Position numbers and translations under genes: made by a program. This document shows, piece by piece, positions 33,930 to 45,119 of a stretch of 64,000 nt of DNA. The DNA comes from Serripes groenlandicus (taxonomy: Eukaryota; Mollusca; Bivalvia; Cardiida; Cardiidae): positions 33,112,458 through 33,176,457 of the forward strand of contig JASEVX010000013.1 in assembly GCA_031761405.1 (NCBI GenBank), written 5' to 3'. Position 1 is the stretch's first letter. Each line of letters opens with the position of its first letter. Below the pieces are notes generated by a model. That model was not told the DNA's origin, did not search any database, and worked only from the letters and a program-made list of their open reading frames with translations.

Positions 33930-36545
33930 CCAACCCTTGCATACGCTTTCTGACGCCTCTGCAGCAGACGATTTTTGAACCGTTCTCCTTATCGCACAAT
34001 GTTTTCCACTTTATGTCATAGTTGTTCTTTTTTTTATAGAGAGTTTTAACACTTTTGACGAATATTTGTATTTCTTAAAATAAACCCTTTTCGACGTTCA
34101 GACGTTTTCTGAAGCCTCTGCAACGTACGACTTTTGAACAACCCTTTCCCTTACAGACGCTTTTTGACGCCTCTGCAACAGTACTCCTTATTCCATAATG
34201 TTTTCCACTTTAAGTAATAATTGTTCTTTCTTTTATAGAGAGTGTTAACACTTTTAACAAATATTTGTATTTCTTAAAATAAACCCTTTTCGACATTCAG
34301 ACGTTTTCTGAAGCCTCTGCAACGTACGACTTTTGAACAACCCTTTCCCTTACAGACGCCTTTTGACGCCTCTGCAACAGTACTCCTTATTCCATAATGT
34401 TTTCCACTTTATGTAATAGTTGTTCTTTTTTTTATAGAGAGTTTTAACACTTTTGACAAATATTTGTATTTCTTAAAATAAACCCTTTTCGACGTTCAGA
34501 CGTTTTCTGAAGCCTCTGCAACGTACGACTTTTGAACAACCCTTTCCCTTACAGACGCTTTTTGACGCCTCTGCAACAGTACTCCTTATTCCATAATGTT
34601 TTCCACTTTAAGTAATAGTTGTTCTTTTTTTTATAGAGAGTTTTAACACTTTTGACAAATATTTGTATTTCTTAAAATAAACCCTTTTCGACGTTCAGAC
34701 GTTTTCTGAAGCCTCTGCAACGTACGACTTTTGAACAACCCTTTCCCTTACAGACGCTTTTTGACGCCTCTGCAACAGTACTCCTTATTCCATAATGTTT
34801 TCCACTTTAAGTAATAATTGTTCTTTCTTTTATAGAGAGTGTTAACACTTTTAACAAATATTTGTATTTCTTAAAATAAACCCTTTTCGACATTCAGACG
34901 TTTTCTGAAGCCTCTGCAACGTACGACTTTTGAACAACCCTTTCCCTTACAGACGCCTTTTGACGCCTCTGCAACAGTACTCCTTATTCCATAATGTTTT
35001 CCACTTTATGTAATAGTTGTTCTTTTTTTTATAGAGAGTTTTAACACTTTTGACAAATATTTGTATTTCTTAAAATAAACCCTTTTCGACGTTCAGACGT
35101 TTTCTGAAGCCTCTGCAACGTACGACTTTTGAACAACCCTTTCCCTTACAGACGCTTTTTGACGCCTCTGCAACAGTACTCCTTATTCCATAATGTTTTC
35201 CACTTTATGTAATAGTTGTTCTTTTTTTTATAGAGAGTTTTAACACTTTTGACAAATATTTGTATTTCTTAAAATAAACCCTTTTCGACGTTCAGACGTT
35301 TTCTGAAGCCTCTGCAACGTACGACTTTTGAACAACCCTTTCCCTTACAGACGCTTTTTGACGCCTCTGCAACAGTACTCCTTATTCCATAATGTTTTCC
35401 ACTTTATGTAATAGTTGTTCTTTTTTTTATAGAGAGTTTTAACACTTTTGACAAATATTTGTATTTCTTAAAATAAACCCTTTTCGACGTTCAGACGTTT
35501 TCTGAAGCCTCTGCAACGTACGACTTTTGAACAACCCTTTCCCTTACAGACGCTTTTTGACGCCTCTGCAACAGTACTCCTTATTCCATAATGTTTTCCA
35601 CTTTATGTAATAGTTGTTCTTTTTTTTATAGAGAGTTTTAACACTTTTGACAAATATTTGTATTTCTTAAAATAAACCCTTTTCGACGTTCAGACGTTTT
35701 CTGAAGCCTCTGCAACGTACGACTTTTGAACAACCCTTTCCCTTACAGACGCTTTTTGACGCCTCTGCAACAGTACTCCTTATTCCATAATGTTTTCCAC
35801 TTTATGTAATAGTTGTTCTTTTTTTTATAGAGAGTTTTAACACTTTTGACAAATATTTGTATTTCTTAAAATAAACCCTTTTCGACGTTCAGACGTTTTC
35901 TGAAGCCTCTGCAACGTACGACTTTTGAACAACCCTTTCCCTTACAGACGCTTTTTGACGCCTCTGCAACAGTACTCCTTATTCCATAATGTTTTCCACT
36001 TTATGTAATAGTTGTTCTTTTTTTTATAGAGAGTTTTAACACTTTTGACAAATATTTGTATTTCTTAAAATAAACCCTTTTCGACGTTCAGACGTTTTCT
36101 GAAGCCTCTGCAACGTACGACTTTTGAACAACCCTTTCCCTTACAGACGCTTTTTGACGCCTCTGCAACAGTACTCCTTATTCCATAATGTTTTCCACTT
36201 TATGTAATAGTTGTTCTTTTTTTTATAGAGAGTTTTAACACTTTTGACAAATATTTGTATTTCTTAAAATAAACCCTTTTCGACGTTCAGACGTTTTCTG
36301 AAGCCTCTGCAACGTACGACTTTTGAACAACCCTTTCCCTTACAGACGCTTTTTGACGCCTCTGCAACAGTACTCCTTATTCCATAATGTTTTCCACTTT
36401 ATGTAATAGTTGTTCTTTCTTTTATAGAGAGTGTTAACACTTTTGACAAATATTTGTATTTCTTAAAATAAACCCTTTTTGACATTCAGACGTTTTCTGA
36501 AGCCTCTGCAACGTACGACTTTTGAACAACCCTTTCCTTTACAGA
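33930..36545. repeat. 199-bp satellite array derived from the piggyBac-like MITE
   Basis: About 12 units from 34082 to ~36545 are spaced 199 bp (anchor AAACCCTTTTCGACGTTCAG at 34082, 34281, 34480 and on). Each unit holds two diverged copies of the MITE left end (GACGTTTTCTGAAGCCTCTG and GACGCTTTTTGACGCCTCTG), one MITE right-half piece (CCATAATGTTTTCCACTTTA) and TTTATAGAGAGTTTTAACAC. The left flank (33930-34080) is a more MITE-like unit. There is no open reading frame. Confidence 0.95.
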
Positions 36546-37034
36546 TGTTTTCCGAAGCCTCTGCAACGTACGACTTTTGAACAGTTCTCCTTTTGTCAAA
36601 TTGTATGCAGCAATTATAGAGTTGCCATATTTTGGCTTATATTTGTATTAATGAAGTTATAAACAGACGCTTTTTGAACACTCTGCAGAAGAAGAATTTT
36701 CGGAAATATCACATTTTGCCACAATGTTTTTTTAACCCATATTTACATATATGTTCTGTATGAATGCTGAAATGTGTGATATAATGTTGTTTTTAAAATC
36801 TATATTTACTATTTACTTTAACATGATGGTGCTTGTCGTATAATTGAATGAATGATTTGTTAAAAATGTGTTTTGTTACAGAAGACCACATTGTAAATAT
36901 GACTTTTTACATTTGTTAATTTGTATAAAATGCATAATGTGTTATCTTCTTAAAATAAAGAATTTATTATTATTATTATTATAACCCTATTCCCTAATTG
37001 TTCATTCGTTTATAGAGAGTTTTCATGTAGTTGA
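36546..37034 (+). mobile_element. MITE remnant and LINE 3' tail
   Basis: 36546-36740 still carries AGCCTCTGCAACGTACG and GACGCTTTTTGAACACTCTGC pieces. At 36945-36981, TCTTAAAATAAAGAATTTA runs into (TTA)n, a typical end of a CR1/Jockey-like LINE copy in plus orientation. I see no reverse transcriptase sequence attached. Confidence 0.5.
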
Positions 37035-37263
37035 TTAACCCTTACCTCATATAGACGATCTCTGACGCCTCTGCAGCAGACGGCTTTTTGAAAACATAGT
37101 GACAAAAGAAGAAATTGTTCAAAACGAGCAATTTCTCCTTTTGCCACAATGTTTTCCACTTTTAGTCATAGGTTATCCATTCAATTATAGAGATTTTCTA
37201 TTTTTTGACAAAATATGTTCAAAGTCGTCTGCTGCAGAATTATCGTATGAGGGAAAGGGTTAA
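37035..37263. mobile_element. piggyBac-like MITE, complete
   Basis: A 229-bp copy running from TTAACCCTTACCTCATATAG to CGTATGAGGGAAAGGGTTAA. Internal inverse pairs GCAGCAGACGGCTTTTTGAA / TTCAAAGTCGTCTGCTGC and AGAAATTGTTC-AAAACGAGCAATTTCT. A half copy follows at 37285-37372. Confidence 0.93.
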
Positions 37264-37695
37264 TAGTTGTATTTACTTAGCTTACCCTTTACCTCCAACA
37301 GAGTTTCCATATTATTGACTAAATGTTCATAAAATCGTCTGCTGCAGATTTGATAAATGTTGGAAAGAGTTAAAATGTGAAAGGGGAAATCTCAGCAGTA
37401 TCGCAGACCGAATAACATACAGGCGTTACCATGTCTATTATCAACGTGTTGCAAATCTTGATTGGAAATAAGCTTTTTTTGTATGCCAGTCCAAAGCCAG
37501 ACAATCAATTGGCATTCTATGTCCAAGAAATGAGACAAACATTAATCGTTGATGTATTTTTGTAGAAGAAAAAAATCAACTCTCAATGTGTTTTATTCAT
37601 ACACATCTTGCTGGAATCGTGTTGGTTTATTTCAAATAATGGAATTGTGTCGAAACTTGGTACACATTTCGCAAGTAGTTCAAAGATTACCAATT

Positions 37696-37955
37696 GTATG
37701 AGCCGGTCCACGAAAAGACCAACATTATGGACTATGCGTAAGGTGTCGACCTGGATCAGTCAAAGCATGCCGCGCAGGCTAATCCGGACAGACACGTTTC
37801 GCCTCCTGTGGAATTTCGGTTCCAAAAACCTTTACTCTATACCTCTATCCACCTGAGACGGAATGTATCGGCCCGAATTAGCCTGCGCAGGCTGATCTGG
37901 GTCGATACATTACGCAGAGTCCATAATGTTGGTTTTCTCGTGTAACGGCTCATAT
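37696..37955. mobile_element. GAGCCGTC foldback MITE, copy 5
   Basis: Left GTATGAGCCGGTCCACG and right CGTGTAACGGCTCATAT, with ATTATGGACTATGCGTAAGG and TTACGCAGAGTCCATAAT as inner inverted arms. Confidence 0.88.
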
Positions 37956-38006
37956 CTATTCTTTAGTTCCCTTGTTAATTATGAATGATCAGCCCTCATT
38001 TCTCAA

Positions 38007-38105
38007 ACTGTATTCAATGTTTACAAGTTCAACATCCTATATCAATGTTTACAAGTACAACATCCTATATCAATGTTTACAAGTTAAACATCCTATATCA
38101 ATGTT
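38007..38105. repeat. 28-bp minisatellite, ~3.5 copies
   Basis: TCAATGTTTACAAGTTCAAC plus ATCCTATA repeats three to four times with almost no change. Confidence 0.92.
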
Positions 38106-38322
38106 AAAGGTTATCCCTTAGCTTTTAAAAATAGAAAAAGGAAATGATGGGTCATGTATTATGCAAGAATGAAATCAATCAGCAAAGACGATTCCCGTCA
38201 TTTTGCAACAATACCACATATTCTGTTTTTATCATCAGACAAATGCAAAATACCAAACAGGGTGCAATCAAGCAGTTCCAGAGCATCCTATACATATTTA
38301 CAATGAATATTCACATATCCAC

Positions 38323-38506
38323 ATCCTTGGTACCCAGGCTATTCATAAAATATATGATACCCTGGGCAAATTGGCTGTAAAAATCATGTATTCATGCGAT
38401 ACTAAAATTACAGTGTAATTACGGAGGAAATCGTGGTGCACGCTTTACGAAGTGACGCTAACCAATTTGCCCTGGGTATGATATGTAGCCTGGGTACCGA
38501 GGATGC
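38323..38506. repeat. Inverted repeat, ~45-bp arms
   Basis: Left ATCCTTGGTACCCAGGCTA and ATACCCTGGGCAAATTGG, right CCAATTTGCCCTGGGTAT and TAGCCTGGGTACCGAGGAT. The left arm has a few extra bases. This is probably another short TIR element. Confidence 0.8.
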
Positions 38507-38655
38507 ATATTCAATGCAGTCTGGTGAGGGCATACACTCATTCGTAGGCAAACACAGTTTGTATGGACTCTGTGGCTGAGAGCAGCCTTTTCGCGGATGT
38601 ATTTAGTATACTTTAACCAAATAAACTGTTTGCTTCATTCAAAGAAGGCCAATAC

Positions 38656-39008
38656 TAGGTGTTGAACTGCAGATTATAGATAGTATAGTCAAAGTTTTAA
38701 AATTGTTAAAAAAAATACCTTTAAATATTAGAATCATAATTCTGAGATAAAATTAGAGTAAGAATTTCACTTTCCAGTACAATAAACATCTTAATATTGA
38801 TCGTCTATGCTTCATGTTTAATAGGTAGACATACCCAGTAAGCCAAGTTGTGTACATTTTCCCTTGACTTCAATTGATATTTTTTCAATATATTCTGCCA
38901 AAATAGTTTTGAACTATTTATTACTTTCTTTGTTGTCACTATTAGCAATATTTGCAGAAGCTTCATCATTTTAAAATATTGATATCCATCTGGAGTTCAG
39001 CACCCTTA
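38656..39008. mobile_element. AAGGTGCTGAACTCC MITE, opposite orientation
   Basis: AGGTGTTGAACTGCAG at the left and CTGGAGTTCAGCACCCTT at the right bound a 353-bp element that is the reverse complement of 13995-14337 over most of its length. Confidence 0.82.
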
Positions 39009-39149
39009 ATTATGTAAGTACGCTTGTCTTGTAACATGTTAGCGGATTTTGTAGAAAATAAAAAATATTCGCAACGGCATACTTGATTGACTGAGTGAGG
39101 GTCCTTGCCTCTATCAACATTAGTTTAATCATATCACTACGACCAGGCT

Positions 39150-39310
39150 CTAAAACTATAAAAGTTTAAACTGTACTCAAAAGTTGTGCTCAAGTATCTG
39201 ATTGGTCAGAAACAAACCCATACTCGAAATTGACCAATCAGATGTCTTTTTTGGAGCATGGAGTTCATTTCTGAGAGCATTTTCAGAGAATTATAGTTTC
39301 GGACCCTTAA
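39150..39310. repeat. Short dispersed repeat shared with 11190-11310
   Basis: Internal inverse pairs ATCTGATTGGTCAGAAA and GAAATTGACCAATCAGAT; flanked by CTAAAACTATAAAAG and AATTATAGTTT. Confidence 0.65.
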
Positions 39311-39909
39311 GGCTGCAGCTTTACTTCCTATGTTCGCTACGCCATAAGATAATTTATACATTGGAAAATGTACAGATACGAATCAACTTTCAATTCAACC
39401 CATACTGATCGTAATCCTCCCTACTCGCCATTTATCTATTGATGCATCATTAGTGATGTTTCGGCTGTAGTCGGGAAATGAAGTGTTATGGCCTTGTACA
39501 CAGAAATTCTCTTCCCAAGCCAGAAAGAAACTTACACAGTTTCATATACGCATACACAGGGGCTTTAGGTCAAATTACGTCAAATACATCCGCAGCCGTG
39601 CTTATCTACAGCCAAAAAGTCCCTACCGTGTATATGTAGACATGAGTGTTTACTTTCACCAGAATGTGTTGAATATATGACAATGAGTTTGTAAATACGT
39701 ATAGGATGTACTGGAACTGCTTGATTAGGAAACACAAATGATGAAATATGCTTTTAAGGCTTTAAGTATTACTTAGCGCTAAGTAAGGATGGTGGAATTT
39801 GACCCTGGTCCCCTATATATTTTCCCATCCCACAATACGTGTAGGTTAGTACGTATTGTTTATGGAGTTAACAATTATTTCATTATAAAAGGCACTGACT
39901 TACTATCAA
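39311..39909. other. No gene seen
   Basis: 39650-39720 (ACCAGAATGTGTTGAATATATG, ACGTATAGGATG) resembles 51470-51545. Nothing else is recognisable. Confidence 0.5.
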
Positions 39910-39915
39910 TCACTC

Positions 39916-39976
39916 CACGAAAATTGGGATTTAATTTAGAGTAAATTTACCTCTAAATTAAATCCCAATTTTCGTG
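39916..39976. repeat. Hairpin with perfect 26-bp arms
   Basis: Arms 39916-39941 (CACGAAAATTGGGATTTAAT...) and 39951-39976 are exact inverses around a 9-nt spacer; the match extends a few bases outward with one mismatch (TCACT / AGTGA). Confidence 0.92.
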
Positions 39977-40224
39977 CAGTGAATGTTTCGCAATTTTCAA
40001 AGACCAACGATTATTTCAATAATTTCTAATCAATAAAGACTTGATCCTGAGCTTTCTGCAAATACATAGATGATTACAGCATACATTGTTTATTGATTAA
40101 ATAAGGTAGTTATTTGTTTCTGAAAATAAATGTCGTGAAGATACATTGTATAGACTCTCTGAGTCAAACACCTGTATGTTATATATGGACTTGACATAGG
40201 TCATGATCAGATTAAGATTGATCC

Positions 40225-40412
40225 ATTTATCATGACACCAGCGTATCACTCGTAATGCTTACCCCACAATCCTGAGCACCAAGAATGGAAGGTCATTACT
40301 ACCATTTTAAAAGTCTTTGGTATGACAGGCCTGTGTATCGAACCAATGACACCTCGAGGCCGATGCGGCCGATGCGGACGCTCTACCACTACACCAACGA
40401 GGTGGTTCAGGA
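40225..40412 (-). mobile_element. tRNA-headed SINE, family B
   Basis: On the minus strand: TTGGTGTAGTGGTAGAGCGT (box A-like), GTCATTGGTTCGATACAC (box B-like), then GTGCTCAGGATTGTGGGG. A GGCCGATGC segment in the head is duplicated. The tail is truncated. Confidence 0.82.
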
Positions 40413-40980
40413 AAACCGACCTTAGTCGCAATGACTACGTCGACGTGTGACTTTGTTACTTTGCATTCATACAGTGAGAAATGAAAGTGATTATTAGAAA
40501 ATATGTGAGACCTTTCATGACTAATATGCGAACAGTGTAGAGTCAAACCAAGCTACACAGGGTAGTCTTGTTCTGCACTGATCTCAATGTACCGCTCCTA
40601 TTACGATTAAAAGATCTTATCACGAAATTTCTTCACAGAATATGGTTTGACTTTCATTTTGATTCATTATAATATATAAAATACGGAATTTAATTTCACG
40701 TTGAATCGTCATGTTTTACATTACAACGATTTATGTTCATGTTGAATCATATACGGATTCATTGTCATGTGCAATATACGGATTCATATTCATGAACAAA
40801 ATATGGATTCATTTTGATGTACAGTATATGGATATATTATGTTGAATCATCATTTTGTTCAGTATCAAAATATCTTTTGATGTACAATATACAGATTAAT
40901 TTGTATGTTCAATATACGGATATATATTCATGTTGAATCATCGTGTTGTCCAATATACGGATTAATGTTCGTGTACACTA

Positions 40981-41814
40981 TTCCAATTTGATATTGTCCT
41001 TTCTAGTTTCCATGTGAAAAAAGGATGCGGTATCTGATGATATAGTACGCTTTGATATTGCACGCAATTTGGTATTGCATTCAGATCTTTTTAACATGCT
41101 ACTAAGGAGGGAACTATTTTCAGACAGTAACCTTACAGAGCGCTCCCATCCAAACTGTGATGAGGTTAGAGCCCAGCTAACAATGTTTAGTACATCGTTT
41201 GTAGGTGACATGCCATACAAAGTCGATGGACATGCAACAAAAACAATCCGGTCTATTCCTAGCGCTAGCTGTTTGTTAATACATACGAAGTTCATGACGT
41301 AATAATGTGACGTGTAATTCAATGACATCGGTATTTGAAGACTTGCTACACATTTCACCATACGCTATAGTTATGTTTGATTTTCGTTGACATTCTCCGA
41401 TGTTTTTCAACGCAAAGCAGGTGCTTTACTGAACATACTATTAGGTCAAAAGGGGCATCTAAATAGTTATAGATAACACAAATATCAGAATAAGATAATA
41501 CACGAGTTCTTAATGAAATCCATATTTAAAATCAGCATTAAACATCATTTTGTCGACGATTCAATTTCGAGTCGAAACCAACTGGGAAACAAAAATGGCG
41601 TTTCGTAGATTTATATCTTACTCGATTCTAATAACCATCAGAAAGAACAACAATTGCGCGATAAATTGTAAATGTACATTCATCAATACAATTCAACCAA
41701 TTGTTAATTTTCTAAATGCTCGAATTGTTTAAATCACACAAAAAGACAAAAGTTAAATAGTAAATATCAAATTATTCAACAAAACGGTTATTGAATGATT
41801 ATGGGAAACTATTC
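40981..41814. other. Unidentified segment inside the 41-bp array
   Basis: Not repeat-like. Opposing reading frames overlap: 127 codons on minus (40978-41361) and 77 codons on plus (41069-41302). Neither shows a domain I recognise, and no splice context decides between them. It could be an old insertion or host sequence. Confidence 0.4.
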
Positions 41815-42004
41815 TGTTTTTTACAAAATACGGAATTGGTTTTAACGTTGAATCAGCATGTTGTATAATATACGGATTTCAATTCAGTTTGTGCATATAC
41901 GGAATTGAATCATCACGTTGTACAATATACATATTTTATTTCCATGTTGAGACATCATGTTGTACAAAATACATATTTATGTTCATGTTGATTTATCTAT
42001 TTAT

Positions 42005-42219
42005 TTCTTGGGGTTTTACGTCGCTTTCAACAATAGTTCAGTTATATCACGGCGACAGTTCACTTATACATGATCCCTGGGTAAACAAACCAGCACTAGG
42101 CTAGAAAATGTGCCTTGCCCAAAGGCACTCCACCATGACCGTAGTGCCGCGACTGGGGATCGAACCCGGGACACCCGGTTTCAAAATCCCGACGCTAACC
42201 ACTCGACCACAGCGGATTC
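42005..42219 (-). mobile_element. tRNA-headed SINE, family A, near complete, in the 41-bp array
   Basis: Plus-strand GGGGTTTTACGTCGCTTTC, ATATCACGGCGACAGTTC, GATCCCTGGGTAAACAAAC, GGGGATCGAACCCGGGACAC and GCTAACCACTCGACCACAGC. Array sequence (CATGTTCATGTTGAA) resumes directly after. Confidence 0.92.
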
Positions 42220-42549
42220 CACATGTTCATGTTGAACCCTCATTAATGTCTAAAATATATACGGCCAATAGCAATTATAGGGCCGCCGCAGCATTCCCGT
42301 GGTCACATACTGTAGCAGTCACATATGTTAGGGTAGCCGCACGATGTATTTTGAAATTTTGGAGACAGAAATTCTGCAGCTGCCGTACGGCCTTTGAAGT
42401 GATGACGCACGGTCGCCTTATTGTGTCCCTGCGGCGGCCGTAGGTTTTTGACAAATACAAAAGAAGACGCAAGGTATCCGCAAGCCTGCCGCAGAGGGAC
42501 CATACGGCAACCGTGCGGTCAGACTGACTCTACCGCTACACACCTGAAG

Positions 42550-42557
42550 TATATAAG
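42550..42557 (+). promoter_or_regulatory. TATA-like box
   Basis: TATATAAG stands alone in GC-rich surroundings 166 bp before the ATG at 42716. The intervening CAACAACAACAACATACA and ACATTTCATTACAAAG resemble an unstructured 5' leader. Confidence 0.4.
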
Positions 42558-42715
42558 AAAGGGATTGCCACATATGTGGCACGGATAGTCTGAATAGATT
42601 GAAGAGCGCCATCATCTACCAATAACAACAACAACATACATCAGGACATTTCACAAGAAATTTCGCAACAGACATTTCATTACAAAGTTTCACAAAGTTT
42701 CCCAAGTTTTGCACC

Positions 42716-42934
42716 ATGCCACCCAAGAAGAGAGCAGCAAAGGAGAAAGGGAAAGTAGGGGAGACCAAGAAGAAGACCAACCGAGTCCCCTGTGAGCCGG
42801 AGGAGCAGCCATCCACGGGGGAACAATAGGGGGCAGAGACACAGCCAGAGCAGGACTATGAGCCTGATGCAGAGGATGAGGATGAGTCTCCAGCTTCCCA
42901 GCGTATTGAGGAGTTATATTCTTCTACAATCTGA
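42716..42934 (+). pseudogene. Broken ORF with Lys-rich then acidic sequence
   Basis: The ATG at 42716 opens 37 codons (MPPKKRAAKEKGKVGETKKK, then TNRVPCEPEEQPSTGEQ) ending at TAG (42827-42829). In the same frame another 34 codons follow (GAETQPEQDYEPDAEDEDES, then PASQRIEELYSSTI) to a TGA at 42932. The continuity of an acidic, Glu/Asp/Pro-rich composition across the TAG suggests one original ORF with a nonsense mutation. A basic head followed by an acidic stretch is common in nuclear proteins and in accessory ORFs of DNA transposons. I do not recognise the family. The downstream sequence has no continuing frame, so the element is a remnant. Confidence 0.5.
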
Positions 42935-44660
42935 GCCGTTCGTCGGCCTTGCGTTGCCCACAGGGTGTGCCACATACCGCAATGCACATACCGCCTTAAA
43001 GCTGCCATAAGATGCCTGTTGAATTCCTGCGGCTGCCGCAACTTTTGTAATTCATTAGACCCTAGGGCAGCTGGACGGCAAACGCAAGGCCATCGTACGC
43101 CCGACGTATGGTCGCCGTGTAAGCTCTCCACGGCGTGTTTTATTGCTACGGCGAACCTAGAAATCAAAACAGTTACAACTCCGCGCTATAATCCAACCTC
43201 GACCCCTACGGACTGTAAAAATAGGGATACGCCTTAGGGTGATCCTGGGCCGGCAGCATAAATCTCTCGATTTCGGGGGCCTACGGCCGCCGTATCCTAG
43301 CCGTAGAGCAAATGTGACTGAGGCATTAGTACAATATATGGATTTATTGTCTGTCATGTTTAGTCATCACGGTGTACAATATACAGATGTGTTTCCCTGT
43401 TGAATCATTGTATTGTGCAATAGATAAATTTGTTCCAATGTTGAGTCATCATGTTGAACAATAAACAAATGTGTTCCCATGTTGAAACGTCATATCGTAA
43501 AAAAAAAACATATTTGTTTTCATGTTGATTCCTTATTTTGTACACTATACGGATTTGTTCCATGTTGAGGCATCATGTTGTACAATATACAGATGTGTTT
43601 CCTTATTGAATCACCATATTGTACAATAAACAGATGTATTTCCATGTTGAATCATTATGTTTTACAATACACATATGTGTTTCCGTATTGAATCATTGTC
43701 TTGTACAATACACATATGTGTATCCATATTGAATCATTATGTTGGGCAATATACATATTTGTTTCCATGTTGAGTCATCATGTTGTACAATAAAATGATT
43801 CTTTAAATGAATCCATTTTCAATCATTTTGTTGTACAATATACGGATTTGTTTCCATATTGAATCATCATATTGTACAATATACAGATGTATTGTCATGT
43901 TGAATCATTGTGTTGTACAATATACGGATTTGTTTCCATATTGAATCATCATATTGTACAATAAACAGATGTATTTCCATATTGAATCATTGTGTTGTAC
44001 AATATACGGATTTGTTTCTTTGTTGAGCCACCATGTTGTACAATAAACATATTTGTTTCCATGTTGAATCCTTGTGTTGTTCTATATACATATTTATTTT
44101 CATGTTGAATCATCATTTAGTAAAATAAATGGATTTAGTTTCATGTCCAATCATATGGTCTACAATTTACGTATTCATCTTCACTTTGAATCATTATGAT
44201 TCGTGATATATACGGACTAAGTATAATGTTGTGTTATATAAGGATTTATTGTCATGTTGTACAATAAGTGGATTCATTTTCATGTTGAATCATCATTTAG
44301 TACAATGTACGTATTTATCTGCACTTTGAATCATTATGATGTACAATATATTCGGACTTAATATCATGTGCCATATACTGATGTATGTTCACGTTGTTCA
44401 ATTAGTAGAATTAGTTTCATATTGAATCATTATGAAGTACAATGTACGTTTTAATTTTTTGATATATTTGATTAATTTTCATGTTCAATCATCATGTTGA
44501 ACAATATACGGATATATATTAATGTGGAATTATCATGAAGAAGAATATACGGATTAATTTTTATATGTTTGATTAATTTTCATGTTCAAAAATTATGTTG
44601 AACAATATACGGATATATGTTCATGTTGAATTATCATGAAGTAGAATATACGGTGTTATC

Positions 44661-45119
44661 TTCCTGTTGTATATTAGACAGTTTCCAGTCAAAAAAAAAG
44701 ATTTCAAAGCATGGTCTTTAATATGAGAAAGAAATATTCATTTCGGCTATCCCGTCGGGAGTAAAATTCCTAGAACTCAATTAAAGCAAGCCGGCGTATA
44801 CATTTATTAAGGCAAAATAACTGCAGTTAACCCTTAACCCAAAACAGAAGAAATTTGACGTGTTTTCTGAAGACAAACTCAAAAAAGATTTTAATAAAAA
44901 GAAGAAATTGTTCAAAACAAGATGTTTGTCATTTTATCACAATGTGTTGAAACTTAACACCAAATTGTGTAGAGGTTGCATGCTTCTCCTCGGATATTTT
45001 AAAAACAACAATCTCTAAGATAATAATGTGTTGTCTGGTAAATAGTTAAAACAAGCAAGCGTATAAATTTGTCAAGAAAAAAAAACACACCAGTAATTAA
45101 CAGTCGAAGAAATACGACA
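44661..45119. other. No gene seen
   Basis: Contains a diverged piggyBac-like MITE fragment at ~44829-44960 (TTAACCCTTAACCC, AGAAATTGTTCAAAAC, CACAATGTGTTGAAA). Confidence 0.5.

Larger units (their letters stand above)
42265..43325. mobile_element. GC-rich insertion with remnant gene
   Basis: Base composition changes abruptly to GC-rich inside the AT-rich array and returns at ~43325 (GCATTAGTACAATATATGG). Edges contain GGGCCGCCGCAGC and CCTACGGCCGCCGTATCC, both rich in GCCGCCG/CGGCCGC words repeated through the segment (TGCCGTACGG, GCGGCGGCCGTAGG). It carries a TATA-like box and a short broken ORF (42716-42934). I infer a non-autonomous DNA transposon or similar insert; clear terminal inverted repeats are not resolved. 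Confidence 0.6.
40640..44660. repeat. 41-bp tandem array, interrupted three times
   Basis: The unit reads GTTGTACAATATACGGATTT plus GTTTCCATGTTGAATCATCAT; in the regular part the spacing is 41 bp (TACAATA anchors at 43581, 43622, 43663, 43704). Blocks lie at 40640-40980, 41815-42000, 42225-42264 and 43325-44660. The intervening segments are an unidentified 835-bp piece, a family A SINE and a GC-rich element. The unit has no coding frame. Confidence 0.92.

Noticed and set aside
40978..41361. 127-codon minus frame inside the 41-bp array gap
   Set aside because: No domain, no splice context and a competing 77-codon plus frame over the same bases. Kept only as an unidentified segment.
42275..43357. 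Several 65-103-codon frames on both strands of the GC-rich segment
   Set aside because: GC-rich DNA has few stops by chance; only the frame from 42716 has a coherent composition and promoter-like context.
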